A stretch of DNA of 64,000 bases, taken from assembly GCF_019704555.1 (NCBI RefSeq), contig NZ_AP024745.1:814501-878500 (forward strand), written 5' to 3'. Position numbers and translations under genes: made by a program. Below the pieces are notes generated by a model. The model was not told the DNA's origin. It ran no database searches and saw only the letters and a program-made list of their open reading frames with translations. This document shows positions 32,139-42,753 of the stretch, one piece after another (within the stretch, counting starts at the first letter, position 1; the number at the start of each line of letters is the position of its first letter). The DNA comes from Actinoplanes sp. L3-i22. GTDB taxonomy: Bacteria; Actinomycetota; Actinomycetes; Mycobacteriales; Micromonosporaceae.

Positions 32139-32768
32139 TCAGGCCGACTCGGCGGTTTTGGTACGCATCAGCAGTTGATGCCGCATGACATAACGTCGAA
32201 TGATCTTCGCGTCCGACTCCGACGGGTCGTAGAGGGCCACCATCTCGACCGACAACGGCCCCCGGACCGGCACCTGCTGGCGCATCGCGCTGGCCTTGGT
32301 CACCGTGCCGGTCACCTCCACCACGTCCGGTCCGAGCTGGGCCCGGAGCGCCACCTCGTGACCCGGCCGCACCTCGACGTCGGTGAAGTGGGCGCGTACC
32401 GACCGCTCGCTGATGTCGTGGATCCAGCCGATGATGTCCGGGTGGCCGGACCGGGTCATCACGATCGGCTCACCGCCGCCGCCGCGCACGTAGAGCCGGT
32501 TCTGGGTGATCTCCGGATCGCCCACGAAACGCAGGTCGACCCGGTTCTCGTCGATCGCGGCCACCGCGGCGGCCACCTGGTAACGGCCGCGCGGCGCGGC
32601 CGACCAGCGCAGGGTCACCGTGGAGCCGATCAGCGGCACGTGGGCACGGGGAAGCGAGACGGTCACGGCCGCGGGGGTGGCGGTCACGACCCGGACGCCG
32701 GGGTGGATATCGCCACCGGCCTCCATCTCGACGCGTGAGCCGTCCTCGGGAAACAGGCTGCTGCTCAT
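32139..32768 (-). CDS. PilZ-like domain protein
   Basis: ATG 32768 gives 209 residues with an N-terminal YcgR-like beta domain and a C-terminal PilZ-like domain (about 110-190). The c-di-GMP contact motifs are only partly recognisable: the second motif DISERSVRAH resembles D/NxSxxG, while the first RxxxR appears as QNRLYVRG. It may therefore sense c-di-GMP weakly or be a non-binding variant. The gene is divergent from eno, with a 172-base gap. It could link motility, sporangium or polysaccharide output to c-di-GMP, but this is only inferred. Confidence 0.7.
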   Translation of the reverse strand: MSSSLFPEDGSRVEMEAGGDIHPGVRVVTATPAAVTVSLPRAHVPLIGSTVTLRWSAAPRGRYQVAAAVAAIDENRVDLRFVGDPEITQNRLYVRGGGGEPIVMTRSGHPDIIGWIHDISERSVRAHFTDVEVRPGHEVALRAQLGPDVVEVTGTVTKASAMRQQVPVRGPLSVEMVALYDPSESDAKIIRRYVMRHQLLMRTKTAESA

Positions 32769-32925
32769 AGTGCCCACTGTTTCGGCAGGCCGGGCGCGGT
32801 TGTGAGACATACCGGCCGGTGAAGTTGGGCGGGCGGCCGAACGCGCGGCCGGTCGGCTCGATACGCTCACAGGCGTGGTCGGCCCGCAGGGTCGCGGACC
32901 GAAACGGTATTCGTACAACGCTTAG

Positions 32926-34224
<1,299 letters not shown>

Positions 34225-34246
34225 GACCCGAGCGACAATCATGGTG

Positions 34247-34276
34247 TGTGGCACCCGACCCCGTTCGGGTGCCACA
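34247..34276 (+). terminator. Hairpin between eno and the ftsB-like gene
   Basis: TGTGGCACCCGA (34247-34258) pairs perfectly with TCGGGTGCCACA (34265-34276) around a 6-base loop. There is no T-run after it, so it may act as a weak terminator or as an mRNA-stabilising hairpin at the 3' end of eno. Confidence 0.6.
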
Positions 34277-34305
34277 ATCCGTGACGGTCGTGGGGAGGGG
34301 TGGAG

Positions 34306-34905
34306 ATGACACAGCGTCGCATGCCGAGCGGTCAGGGCCCGTCCCGTCGTTCGGGTGGCGCGAGTGGCCGCCCCGGCACGTCCCGCACGCGTGACACCGG
34401 TGCGATCCGGATCGAGGCCCGCCCGACCGTCCGGGTGCCGACGTCGCGCACCGCGCGGCCGACCGGCTCCCGCCGCACCTCGCAGTCCGGCGGCCCCAAC
34501 GCCAAGCGGACCGAGGCGCCCCGCCCCCGCGCGCTGACCGGCCGGGCCACCATCCTGCTCGCGGTCTTCGTGGTCCTGGCCCTGGCCTACACGTACCCCA
34601 TCCGGGTGTACCTGCAGCAGGAGTCGGAGATCGCCCAGCTGGAGCGGGCCCAGGCCGCGCAGCGCGCCGACATCGCGAAGACGGCCCAGGAGCTGGAGAA
34701 GTGGCGCGATCCGGAGTACATCCGGATCCAGGCCCGCAAGGAGCTCTACTACGTCCGTCGCGGCGAGGCGCCCCTGCTGGTCTTCGACGACCCGGGCGCC
34801 GCGGCCCGCGAATCCGACCAGAAAGCCCCGGCGGCCGTCCCGGACCGCTGGTACGACACGCTGTGGAACAGCGTCCGAGCCGCAGACGCGGAGCCCTCGA
34901 ACTGA
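34306..34905 (+). CDS. FtsB/DivIC-like septum formation initiator
   Basis: ATG 34306 follows GGGGAGGGGTGG; a GTG two codons earlier is possible. The 199-residue protein has a long basic cytoplasmic tail (about 1-78, Arg/Ser/Thr/Pro-rich), one membrane helix (about 79-97), a coiled coil (about 101-131) and the family string DPEYIRIQARKELYYV (about 135-150). It should take part in the FtsL-FtsB-FtsQ divisome subcomplex. The order eno, ftsB-like, DUF501, ppx is typical of actinobacteria. Its stop overlaps the next ATG by one base. Confidence 0.88.
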   Translation: MTQRRMPSGQGPSRRSGGASGRPGTSRTRDTGAIRIEARPTVRVPTSRTARPTGSRRTSQSGGPNAKRTEAPRPRALTGRATILLAVFVVLALAYTYPIRVYLQQESEIAQLERAQAAQRADIAKTAQELEKWRDPEYIRIQARKELYYVRRGEAPLLVFDDPGAAARESDQKAPAAVPDRWYDTLWNSVRAADAEPSN

Positions 34906-35408
34906 TGGATGCACCAGACCCCGCCGATCTCGACATCGTGGCGGCCCAGCTCGGCCGCCCACCCCGCGGCACCCGGGCGATCGCGCACCGCTGCCCGTGC
35001 GGCAACCCGGACGTGGTGGAGACCGCCCCCAGGTTGGCCGACGGCACCCCGTTCCCCACGATGTACTACCTGACCTGTCCACACGCCACAGCCGCGTGCA
35101 GCCGGCTGGAGTCGGCCGGCGTGATGCGGGACATGCAGGAGCGCCTGAGCACCGATCCGGAGCTGGCGGCGCACTACGCGAAGGCGCATCAGGACTACCT
35201 GGACCGTCGCCAGGCCATCGACGACGTGCCGGAGATCCGTAACGTCTCGGCCGGCGGGATGCCGGACCGGGTGAAGTGCCTGCATGTCCATCTCGGTCAC
35301 GCGCTCGCCGCGGGCCGCGGGGTGAACCCGTTCGGCGACGAGGTGCGGGACGCGGTCGAGCCGTGGTGGATCGACGGTCCCTGCGTCAAGCCGCAACCGG
35401 ACGAATGA
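34905..35408 (+). CDS. DUF501 family protein
   Basis: ATG 34905 overlaps the previous TGA. The 167-residue product has the conserved Cys-rich start IAHRCPCGNPDVVETAPRL, then PTMYYLTCPHATAACSRLES, and the late motif RVKCLHVHLGHALA. The Cys/His set could bind a metal. Function of the family is unknown, but it is regularly found between the ftsB-like gene and ppx. Overlaps the next gene by 4 bases. Confidence 0.88.
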   Translation: MDAPDPADLDIVAAQLGRPPRGTRAIAHRCPCGNPDVVETAPRLADGTPFPTMYYLTCPHATAACSRLESAGVMRDMQERLSTDPELAAHYAKAHQDYLDRRQAIDDVPEIRNVSAGGMPDRVKCLHVHLGHALAAGRGVNPFGDEVRDAVEPWWIDGPCVKPQPDE

Positions 35409-35902
35409 TGATCCGGCGGGCCCGGACCGGGGACGTGCGGGCGATCCGGTCGCTGGTCGACACGTACACCACCGATCGCCGGCTGCTCAGCAAGGCGACC
35501 GTGACGCTCTTCGAGTCCGTCCAGGAGTTCTGGGTGGCTACCGACGAGGCGGACGGCTCGGTGGTCGGCTGCGGCGCCCTGCACGTGATGTGGGAGGACC
35601 TGGCGGAGATCCGCACGGTCGCGGTGCACCCGAGCCGGCGTGGCCAGCGGCTCGGTCACCAGATCGTCGCCGCGCTCCTCGATCAGGCCCGTGAGCTGGG
35701 CGTGCGCCGGGTCTTCTGCCTGACGTTCGAGACCCGGTTCTTCGGCTCGTTCGGGTTCACCGAGATCGACGGGGCGCCGGTGCCGCACGCCGTCTACGAG
35801 CAGCTGCTGCGGTCGTACGACGAGGGCGTCGCCGAGTTCCTGGACCTGGAACGGGTCAAGCCGAACACCCTGGGGAACACGAGAATGCTGCTGCACCTAT
35901 GA
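35405..35902 (+). CDS. argA: N-acetylglutamate synthase-like GNAT (ArgA type)
   Basis: ATG 35405 overlaps the DUF501 stop; a second ATG at 35408 is equally possible. The 165-residue protein has the GNAT acetyl-CoA loop VAVHPSRRGQRLGHQIV (about 74-90) and the C-terminal string FGFTEIDGAPVPHAVYEQLLR, as in the short actinobacterial N-acetylglutamate synthases that start arginine synthesis. Its insertion between DUF501 and ppx is tight, with 4-base overlaps on both sides. Substrate is inferred from similarity. Confidence 0.75.
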   Translation: MMIRRARTGDVRAIRSLVDTYTTDRRLLSKATVTLFESVQEFWVATDEADGSVVGCGALHVMWEDLAEIRTVAVHPSRRGQRLGHQIVAALLDQARELGVRRVFCLTFETRFFGSFGFTEIDGAPVPHAVYEQLLRSYDEGVAEFLDLERVKPNTLGNTRMLLHL

Positions 35903-36810
35903 GGGTCGCCGCCATCGACTGCGGGACCAACGCCGTCCGCCTGCTGATCGCGGACGTCGACGGCGACCGGCTGACCGACGTCGTGCGCACCATGGAGATC
36001 GTCCGCCTGGGCGAGGGCGTCGACCGGACCGGCATGCTGGCCCCCGCCGCGATCGAGCGCACCCGGGTGGCGCTGGTCGGCTACGCCGCCGAAATTGCGA
36101 GATCAAAAGCGGTCGCCGTACGGATGTGTGCCACCTCCGCCTCGCGCGACGCGTCCAACGCGCAGGACTTCCGGGACATGGTCCGCGGCGTCCTCGGCGT
36201 CGACCCGGAGGTGATCACCGGCGAGGAGGAGGCCACGCTCTCCTTCCTCGGCGCGGTCAAGGGCCTGACCGCCCCGGGCCCGTTCCTGGTGTTCGACCTC
36301 GGCGGCGGCTCCACCGAGTTCGTCACCGGCACGGACACCGTCGAGCGGGCCCTCTCGGTCGACATCGGCTGTGTCCGGATGACCGAGCGGCACCTGCACT
36401 CCGACCCGCCCGGCGCCGAGGAACTGGCGGCCGCGACGAAGGACGTGACGGCGGCCGTCGACACGGCTCTCGCGGCCGTTTCCGGCCCGTCGGCGCGCAC
36501 CCTGGTCGGGCTGGCCGGGACGGTCACCACGGTCGCGGCGCTGGCGCACGACCTGCCGGAATACGACTCGGACCGGATCCACCACAGCGAGATCAGCCGC
36601 GCGGCGGTCGACCGGGTCACCGCCGAGCTGCTGGCGATGACCGTCGAGCAGCGGCTGGCCCTGCCGGTGATGCACCCGGGCCGGGCCGACGTGATCGGCG
36701 CGGGCGCGCTGATCATGCGGATCATCATGGAGCGCTCGGGCCACGACACCGTGATCGCCTCGGAGCACGACATCCTGGACGGCATCGCGTTCGGCTTGGC
36801 CGCGAGCTGA
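35899..36810 (+). CDS. ppx: Exopolyphosphatase/guanosine pentaphosphatase family (Ppx/GppA)
   Basis: The 303-residue protein begins with the ASKHA phosphate-1 motif VAAIDCGTNAVRLLIAD, continues with TGEEEATLSFLGAVKGL and has the phosphate-2 loop VFDLGGGSTEF. It is the short form found in actinobacteria, without the C-terminal HD domain. It removes terminal phosphates from polyphosphate or pppGpp. It overlaps the preceding gene by 4 bases and is closed by a hairpin. PPK2 and a CHAD protein at 56491-58884 act on the same polymer. Confidence 0.9.
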   Translation: MRVAAIDCGTNAVRLLIADVDGDRLTDVVRTMEIVRLGEGVDRTGMLAPAAIERTRVALVGYAAEIARSKAVAVRMCATSASRDASNAQDFRDMVRGVLGVDPEVITGEEEATLSFLGAVKGLTAPGPFLVFDLGGGSTEFVTGTDTVERALSVDIGCVRMTERHLHSDPPGAEELAAATKDVTAAVDTALAAVSGPSARTLVGLAGTVTTVAALAHDLPEYDSDRIHHSEISRAAVDRVTAELLAMTVEQRLALPVMHPGRADVIGAGALIMRIIMERSGHDTVIASEHDILDGIAFGLAAS

Positions 36811-36830
36811 GTCAAGCAACCCTGGTTGTG

Positions 36831-36870
36831 GCCTGAACGGGCAGCTCTTCGCCCCCGTTCGGCCAGTTTT
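36831..36870 (+). terminator. Terminator after ppx
   Basis: GAACGGG (36835-36841) pairs with CCCGTTC (36854-36860), extended by GCC/GGC with a one-base bulge, and is followed by CCAGTTTT. It lies 20 bases after the ppx stop. Confidence 0.65.
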
Positions 36871-37046
36871 CGCTGCCCGTGCGTGGCCCGCCCGCACACG
36901 CCGTGTGATTTTCCCAGCAAAGTCACAGCGCTTCCTGAGCATTTTCCGATAACCCCAGCTAGAACGGGGTCGCGCGACACTCCCACCGGTCGTTATTCTC
37001 GCCTGCCAAACGACCGGACGCAGTTCGTCCGCGAAAGGAATCATCG

Positions 37047-37631
37047 ATGTCTAACCCGGTTGAGCCGGTTCCCGGCGGCCAGGCCTTCCCCCCGCCGAAC
37101 GCGGGCGGCGCCGCATACCCGCCGCCGAACGCCGGCGCTCCGGGTGCGTACCCGCCGCCGAACGCCGGTGCCCCCGGCGCGTACCCGGCCCCCGGCGCCT
37201 ACCCGCCGCCCGGTGCCGCGGGCTTCCCGCCGCCGGCCCCGGTCGGCCCGCCGGCCAAGTCCGGTGGCGCCGGCAAGAAGGCCCTCAGCATCCTCGGCGT
37301 GATCGCGATCGCCGTGGTGTTCGGCGTGATCAAGTTCGGCGTGCTCTCGGCGTTCGGTGGGGGCGACCCGACCAAGGACGCCAAGGTCGGCGACTGCATC
37401 TCGGTCAGCGACAAGCTCTCCGACAAGGAGACCGAGACCGAGGCCGACATCGTCGACTGCGGCGACTCGAAGGCCAAGTTCGTGGTCGTCGGCCGGGTCG
37501 CCGGCATCAGCGACGTGAACAGCACCGCGTGTGACACCTACTTCACCGAGGCGGACAAGGACCCGGCGATCCTGTCGAGCCCGTCCGGCGCCAAGGACAA
37601 GTACCTGCTCTGCGTGAAGTCGCCGAAGTAA
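37047..37631 (+). CDS. Proline-rich membrane protein, LppU-like
   Basis: ATG 37047 follows AAAGGAATC. The 194-residue protein has a cytoplasmic repeat region (about 1-70) with units such as [12 protein letters not shown], one membrane helix (about 77-95, [19 protein letters not shown]) and an external domain. That domain has four Cys residues (GDCISV, VDCGDS, TACDTY, LLCVKS), probably two disulfides. This plan matches LppU/SCO3897-type envelope proteins of actinobacteria. No enzymatic motif; function unknown. Confidence 0.8.
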   Translation: MSNPVEPVPGGQAFPPPNAGGAAYPPPNAGAPGAYPPPNAGAPGAYPAPGAYPPPGAAGFPPPAPVGPPAKSGGAGKKALSILGVIAIAVVFGVIKFGVLSAFGGGDPTKDAKVGDCISVSDKLSDKETETEADIVDCGDSKAKFVVVGRVAGISDVNSTACDTYFTEADKDPAILSSPSGAKDKYLLCVKSPK

Positions 37632-37643
37632 CAAGTGCTCGAT

Positions 37644-37679
37644 CGGGGGCGGCGTTCCGGGCCTGGGACGCCGCCCCCG
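37644..37679 (+). terminator. Terminator after the proline-rich protein gene
   Basis: CGGGGGCGGCGTTCC (37644-37658) pairs with GGGACGCCGCCCCCG (37665-37679), 15 bases with one G-U pair, around a 6-base loop. Poor T-run but a very stable stem. Confidence 0.75.
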
Positions 37680-37717
37680 GTTGCATCCCGGCGCGGCGGA
37701 GATGTTGTGCTGAGCGG

Positions 37718-38470
37718 GTGCAACCGTCCGAGTCCTCACCGCGTACCCCTCAGGGGGTTGTCGCACAGGCGGCCGAGGCCGCCTCGCTGAGCGTGCTCGA
37801 CGCCCGCATCGCGGATTGTTTTGCCTGTTCACGGCTGGTCGAGTGGCGCACCGAGGTGGCCCGGGTCAAGCGGGCGTCGTTCCGCGACCAGGACTATTGG
37901 GGCCGCCCGCTACCGGGCTTCGGCCCGGCCGGCGCCTCGATCGCGATCCTCGGCCTGGCCCCCGCCGCGCACGGCGGCAACCGCACCGGCCGGATGTTCA
38001 CCGGCGACCGCTCCGGCGACGTGCTGTTCGCCGCCCTGCACCGGGCCGGCCTGGCCAACCAGCCGACCAGCGTCGCCGCCGACGACGGCCTCGAGCTGCG
38101 GCACACCCGGATCTTCGCGGCGGTGCGGTGCGCGCCGCCGGACAACAAGCCCACGCCGGCCGAGCGCGACACCTGCGCCCCCTGGGTCCGCCGCGAGCTG
38201 GAACTGATCAAACCCACCCTGCGGGCGGTGGTCACCCTGGGTGCCTTCGCCTGGGCCGCCTGGTGGCCGGCGATGCGATCGGCGTACGGCGTGAAGCCCC
38301 CCGTCCCGCGTCCGAAATTCGGGCACGGCGCCGAGGTCCACCTGCCCGGCGTGCCCCCGGTGCTCGGCTGTTTCCACGTCAGTCAGCAGAACACCTTCAC
38401 CGGCCGGCTCACCCCCGACATGCTCGACGTGGTGTTCACACGTGCCAAGGCTCTGGCGGGCCTGGCATGA
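37718..38470 (+). CDS. udgB: Family 5 uracil-DNA glycosylase
   Basis: GTG 37718 gives 250 residues. The motif [23 protein letters not shown] (split here at positions about 77-99) and the late [13 protein letters not shown] match family 5 (UdgB) glycosylases, which remove uracil and hypoxanthine from DNA. Cys residues in [26 protein letters not shown] and LGCFHVS are in the places of the iron-sulfur cluster ligands. It stands alone between a hairpin and the MoxR operon. Confidence 0.88.
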   Translation: MQPSESSPRTPQGVVAQAAEAASLSVLDARIADCFACSRLVEWRTEVARVKRASFRDQDYWGRPLPGFGPAGASIAILGLAPAAHGGNRTGRMFTGDRSGDVLFAALHRAGLANQPTSVAADDGLELRHTRIFAAVRCAPPDNKPTPAERDTCAPWVRRELELIKPTLRAVVTLGAFAWAAWWPAMRSAYGVKPPVPRPKFGHGAEVHLPGVPPVLGCFHVSQQNTFTGRLTPDMLDVVFTRAKALAGLA

Positions 38471-38518
38471 TGCGCCTGTCCGAATCCCGCTTCGAGTCAC
38501 GGATCTGATCTAGCCCGC

Positions 38519-39214
38519 ATGGACCTCGCACAACTGCGCCGCTGGTGGCCGCTGGTCGCCGTCATCGGGCTGCTCTTCGTGACCTCGCTGGCCGCCACCC
38601 GCTCGGCGCCCCAGCTGGACCGGATCACCCCGACGTCGACCACGCCGACCACGCAGGCCCCCCTGCTGCCACCGACCCCGAACCCGTCCGCGATCCCGCC
38701 GACCGAGACCCCGGTCGAGGCCGCCCGTGGCCTGCCCGACTGGCTCGGCACGCTGACCACGGTCCTGCTCGCGTTCCTGGTGGTCGCGATGGTGATCGTG
38801 CTGGTCTTCGCGCTGCTGCGCGATGCCAACCGCCGCCGGAAGAACCGCACCGGCCGCCGGGGCCCGCGCCGCGCCGCGAACACCGCGGAGGACCTGGTCG
38901 CCGCGCTGGACGCGGGCCTGGAGGAGCTCTCCGACACCGACCGTGACCCGCGCCGCGCGGTGATCGCCTGCTGGGTGCGCCTGGAGCAGGCGGCCGCCGA
39001 GGCCGGCACCCCGCGGCACCCCGGCGACAGCCCGACCGACCTGATCAGCCGGCTGCTCGCCGAGCAGCGGGTGGACGCGGCCGTGCTGGCCGCGCTGATG
39101 GAGGTGTACCGGGAGGCCCGGTACGCCACGCACACCGTCGACGACCAGATGCGCCAGCAGGCCCGGTATGCCCTGGAGCGCCTGCGCGCCGACCTGGGAG
39201 CGGGGGTGTCATGA
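38519..39214 (+). CDS. DUF4129-type membrane protein of the MoxR operon
   Basis: The 231-residue protein has a first membrane helix (about 9-26), an external Pro/Thr-rich segment, a second helix (about 80-98) and a cytoplasmic helical domain resembling DUF4129 (DPRRAVIACWVRLEQAAAEAG ... RQQARYALERLRADL). Such proteins accompany MoxR ATPases and DUF58 proteins. The next gene overlaps it by 4 bases. Confidence 0.75.
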   Translation: MDLAQLRRWWPLVAVIGLLFVTSLAATRSAPQLDRITPTSTTPTTQAPLLPPTPNPSAIPPTETPVEAARGLPDWLGTLTTVLLAFLVVAMVIVLVFALLRDANRRRKNRTGRRGPRRAANTAEDLVAALDAGLEELSDTDRDPRRAVIACWVRLEQAAAEAGTPRHPGDSPTDLISRLLAEQRVDAAVLAALMEVYREARYATHTVDDQMRQQARYALERLRADLGAGVS

Positions 39215-39786
39215 GCGACGGCGGGTTGAGCGATCTCTTCGAGATGACCGCGGCGCCGGTCCCGGCGTCGGTCCCGAAACCGAAGCGGCGCCGCTCCCCG
39301 GCCCTCCGGATCGCCGGCAACGTGGCCCTGGTCGCCGCGGCCACGGTCGTGGTGGTCGCCGCGCTGCGGGCCGGCTCGATCCACGTCTCGTTGCTGCTGG
39401 TGATCGCCCTGCTGGTCGGGTTGCGCCTGATCACGATGGCGGCCGCGGCGGTCCGGCCGCCCCGGGCGGTGCGCGGCGGGATCGGCGGCGGCAAGACGTC
39501 GGCCCGGACCGCTGACACGTTGCGTGCCACAGTCCGCCGCTGGGAGCGAACTCTGGACACGGCACACTCCGACTCGGACACCTATGCGCGTAACGTCTTG
39601 CCGGTGCTCGGCGAACTCGCGGACGAGCGGCTGCGGCTGCGGCACGGCATCACCCGGGCCGGTGACCCGCGCCGCGCCCGGGAATTGCTCGGCGAACCGG
39701 CTTGGGCGGTACTCTCCGACCCCGGCCGGCACGGGCTGAAGACGCGGGACCTGGAGACGTACGTACAAGCGATGGAACGACTGTGA
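39211..39786 (+). CDS. Membrane protein of the MoxR operon
   Basis: ATG 39211 overlaps the previous stop. The 191-residue product has a basic N-terminus, two close hydrophobic helices (about 37-52 and 58-76) and a cytoplasmic helical tail (RRWERTLDTAHSDSD ... GHGLKTRDLETYVQAMERL). No family could be named. Conserved position before moxR suggests a part in the same membrane complex. Confidence 0.75.
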   Translation: MSDGGLSDLFEMTAAPVPASVPKPKRRRSPALRIAGNVALVAAATVVVVAALRAGSIHVSLLLVIALLVGLRLITMAAAAVRPPRAVRGGIGGGKTSARTADTLRATVRRWERTLDTAHSDSDTYARNVLPVLGELADERLRLRHGITRAGDPRRARELLGEPAWAVLSDPGRHGLKTRDLETYVQAMERL

Positions 39787-39799
39787 GAAAGGTGCGCCG

Positions 39800-40801
39800 G
39801 TGACGCAGACAGGCGTACAGGCCATTCCCCCGTACGAGGTCGGGCGCCTGGCCGAGGCGGTGCTCGACGCCGTGAACACCGTCCTGGTCGGCAAGCGGGA
39901 GTCGCTCGAGCTGGTGCTGGCCGGCATCCTGGCGGGCGGGCACGTCCTGCTCGAGGACCTGCCCGGGCTCGGCAAGACGCTGACCGCACGTTCCTTCGCC
40001 CAGGCGCTGGGGCTCGACTTCCGGCGCCTGCAGTTCACCCCCGACCTGCTGCCGGCCGACGTGACCGGCTCGTTCCTCTACGACCAGCGCAAGGGCGACT
40101 TCGCGTTCCGGGCCGGCCCGGTCTTCACCAACATGCTGCTGGCCGACGAGATCAACCGGACCCCGCCGAAGACCCAGTCCGCCCTGCTCGAGGCGATGCA
40201 GGAGAAGCAGGTCTCGGTCGAGGGCGTGACCTACCGGCTGGACCCGCCGTTCCACGTGCTGGCGACGGCCAACCCGATCGAGTACGAGGGCACGTACCCG
40301 CTGCCCGAGGCCCAGCTCGACCGGTTCCTGCTCCGGGTGTCGTTCGGTTACCCGACCGCCGACGAGGAGTGGGAGGTCATGCGCCGCCGGATGTCGCGCC
40401 GCCAGGAGGAGTCCCAGCTGGCCCCGGTGGTGAACGCGCAGACCCTGCAGATCATGCAGGCCGCGCTGGAGTCGGTCGCGGTCGAGGACTCGATCGGCCG
40501 CTACATCGTCTCGCTGGCCGCCGCCACCCGCGAGCACAACGCGGTGCTGGTCGGCTCGTCGCCGCGTGGCTCGCTGGCCCTGCTGCTGCTGGCCCGGGCG
40601 CGGGCCGCGATGGCCGGGCGGGACTACGTCGTCCCCGAGGACGTCAAGGACGTCGCGGTGCCGGCGCTGGCCCACCGGATCACGCTGCGCCCGGAGATGT
40701 GGCTGCGCCAGGTGAACCCGGCGTTCGTGGTGCAGGAGGTGCTCAGCGCGGTGCCGGCCCCGGCCAGCGGAGCGCTTCCGACGTACGCGCGGCATGACTG
40801 A
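39800..40801 (+). CDS. MoxR family AAA+ ATPase
   Basis: GTG 39800 gives 333 residues. The Walker A is EDLPGLGKT (52-60), Walker B is MLLADEINR (112-120), and sensor strings TANPIEYEGTYPLPEAQLDRF follow. MoxR proteins act as chaperones that help assemble or activate partner proteins, usually VWA-domain ones. The overlapping DUF58 gene is the usual partner. The operon continues to 42663. Confidence 0.94.
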   Translation: MTQTGVQAIPPYEVGRLAEAVLDAVNTVLVGKRESLELVLAGILAGGHVLLEDLPGLGKTLTARSFAQALGLDFRRLQFTPDLLPADVTGSFLYDQRKGDFAFRAGPVFTNMLLADEINRTPPKTQSALLEAMQEKQVSVEGVTYRLDPPFHVLATANPIEYEGTYPLPEAQLDRFLLRVSFGYPTADEEWEVMRRRMSRRQEESQLAPVVNAQTLQIMQAALESVAVEDSIGRYIVSLAAATREHNAVLVGSSPRGSLALLLLARARAAMAGRDYVVPEDVKDVAVPALAHRITLRPEMWLRQVNPAFVVQEVLSAVPAPASGALPTYARHD

Positions 40802-42098
40802 ACCGGCCGCTCCGAGCTGGGCGCCGACCCGTGCGCTCGGCCGCTCGGTGCTGCTCACCGGCCTGCTGATGCTGCTCGGTGTGGCGCTCGGCCGGGTCGA
40901 CCTGGTGCTGCTGGCCGCCCCGTTCGCGATCGGGGCGGCGCTGCACCTGCGCCGCCGGCCGGAGTCGGTGCCCGAGGTGACCATCACGGCCGACGAGACG
41001 CACCTGGTCGAGGGCGGGGCGGTGCAGGCCGGGCTGACCGTGGCCAACGCCGACGCGCTCGGGTACGACCTGGTCGTGGTCCGGACCCGGACGTCGCCGT
41101 GGCTGCGCCTGGAGCACGCCGACCGGCCGTTCGCGATCACCGTGCCGTCCGACGGCTGGGCCGCGATCGACCTGCCCGGCGAGGCGCTGCGCTGGGGCCG
41201 GCTGGACGTCGGCCCGGCCGCGGCCCGCGCCGCGGCCTGCGGCGGCCTGCTGGCCTGCCGCCCGGTGGTCACCCCGGCCCGTGGGGTCCGGGTCTACCCG
41301 GTCACCGAGCCGTTCAAGGCCACCGAGGCGATGCCGGCCGCGGCCGGTCTGGTCGGCGCGCACCGCTCGCGCCGGCTGGGCGAGGGCGGCGAGCTCGCCG
41401 GGGTGCGCCAGTTCGCCCCCGGTGACCGGCTGCGCCGGATCGACTGGCGGGTCTCGCTGCGCACCCGCGACCTGCACGTGGCGTCCACCCTCTCGGACCG
41501 GGACGCCGAGGTGCTGATCCTGCTCGACCTGCTCGGCGAGGTCGGCAAGTCCGGCGGGGTCGGCGGCAGCGCCTCGGTGCTGGACACCACGGTCCGCGCC
41601 GCCGCCGCGATCTCCGAGCACTACCTGCACCGCGGCGACCGGGTGTCGCTGCTGGAGTACGGCGCGACCGCCCGCCGCCTGCGCCCCGGCTCCGGCCGCC
41701 GGCAGTACCTGACGGTCCTGGAGTGGCTGCTCGACGTCCGGGCCGATCCGGTCGACGAGGAGTACGAGCCCGCCCTCGGCGCCCACCACATCTCGACGTC
41801 CGCGCTGGTCGCGGTGCTCACCCCGCTGCTCGACCCGCGCGCCGCGGACATGCTGGCCCAGCTCACCCAGGCCGGCCGGTTCGTGGTCGCGATCGACACG
41901 CTGCCCGAGGAGACCGCCCCGCCGGTCCGCAACCAGTGGACCCCGCTCGCCACCCGGCTGTGGCGGATCGAGCGGGAGAACGTGCTGGGCCGGCTCCGCG
42001 AGCACGGCGTTCCGGTGGTCACCTGGGCCGGCGCCGGCAGTCTCGACCTGGTGCTGCGCGACGTGGCCCGGATGGCCGCCGCGCCGAGGGGGCGCTGA
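40794..42098 (+). CDS. DUF58 protein (MoxR partner)
   Basis: ATG 40794 overlaps the moxR stop by 8 bases. The 434-residue protein has two N-terminal membrane helices (about 18-47), a beta-rich region, the DUF58 hallmark GVRQFAPGDRLRRIDWRVSLRTRDLHV (about 203-229, in two parts) and a VWA-like fold with EVLILLDL. It probably holds a membrane-linked metal-binding domain that MoxR remodels. Confidence 0.9.
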   Translation: MTEPAAPSWAPTRALGRSVLLTGLLMLLGVALGRVDLVLLAAPFAIGAALHLRRRPESVPEVTITADETHLVEGGAVQAGLTVANADALGYDLVVVRTRTSPWLRLEHADRPFAITVPSDGWAAIDLPGEALRWGRLDVGPAAARAAACGGLLACRPVVTPARGVRVYPVTEPFKATEAMPAAAGLVGAHRSRRLGEGGELAGVRQFAPGDRLRRIDWRVSLRTRDLHVASTLSDRDAEVLILLDLLGEVGKSGGVGGSASVLDTTVRAAAAISEHYLHRGDRVSLLEYGATARRLRPGSGRRQYLTVLEWLLDVRADPVDEEYEPALGAHHISTSALVAVLTPLLDPRAADMLAQLTQAGRFVVAIDTLPEETAPPVRNQWTPLATRLWRIERENVLGRLREHGVPVVTWAGAGSLDLVLRDVARMAAAPRGR

Positions 42099-42099
42099 C

Positions 42100-42663
42100 A
42101 TGCTGACCGGTCTGCTCCGGCGGCTCAGCCGGATCCCCACCGTGGTGCGCCGCGCCACCGTCGTGCCGGTGCTGGTGCGCTGCGGCATCGCGCTGGCCGG
42201 CCTGCTCGCCGTCGCGGTCGCCTGGCCGATCGGACTGGTGGCCAGCCAGTTCGTCGTGCCGCTGCTGGTGATCGCGGTCTGGCCGGCGCTCGCCCCGCGG
42301 GGCCGGGGCGCCACGTTCGCCGCGCTGGTCGTGGTGGCCGGCTGGTTGATCGACACGGCCGGTTACGACTCCCGGGTCGCGCTCTGGCGGGTCATCGCCA
42401 TCGCCACCCTGCTCTATCTCGGTCACACACTCACCGCGCTGGCCGCCGTCCTGCCGTACGACGCGGTCGTCAACCTCGACGTGCCGGGCCTCTGGCTGGG
42501 CCGGGCACTGGTCGTCGTCCTGATCTCCGCGGTGCTGACGGTGCTCGCACTGGGCCTCACCGCAGATCTTGATGGTGGTGCGTTCCAATTGGCCACATTG
42601 GTGGGATTGGCTGCTGCGACGGGTGTGACAGTTCTTTTGGTCCGCCTTACCAGGCGTACCTGA
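42100..42663 (+). CDS. Membrane protein at the end of the MoxR operon
   Basis: The 187-residue protein has about five hydrophobic helices, for example ALAGLLAVAVAWPIGLVASQFVVPLLVIAVW and LGRALVVVLISAVLTVLALGL, and a short basic tail. No family recognised. It follows the DUF58 gene by one base. Codons near 42561-42640 are unusually AT-rich (GAT CTT GAT, TTG, ACA TTG GTG GGA TTG). Confidence 0.72.
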   Translation: MLTGLLRRLSRIPTVVRRATVVPVLVRCGIALAGLLAVAVAWPIGLVASQFVVPLLVIAVWPALAPRGRGATFAALVVVAGWLIDTAGYDSRVALWRVIAIATLLYLGHTLTALAAVLPYDAVVNLDVPGLWLGRALVVVLISAVLTVLALGLTADLDGGAFQLATLVGLAAATGVTVLLVRLTRRT

Positions 42664-42753
42664 ATTTCGGGCAGTTTATGTGTCGTTGGACACTTGACTT
42701 TCAAGGTTGCGATGGTCACAGAACGACGCATGAACTGCCCTTAGCGAGCGACA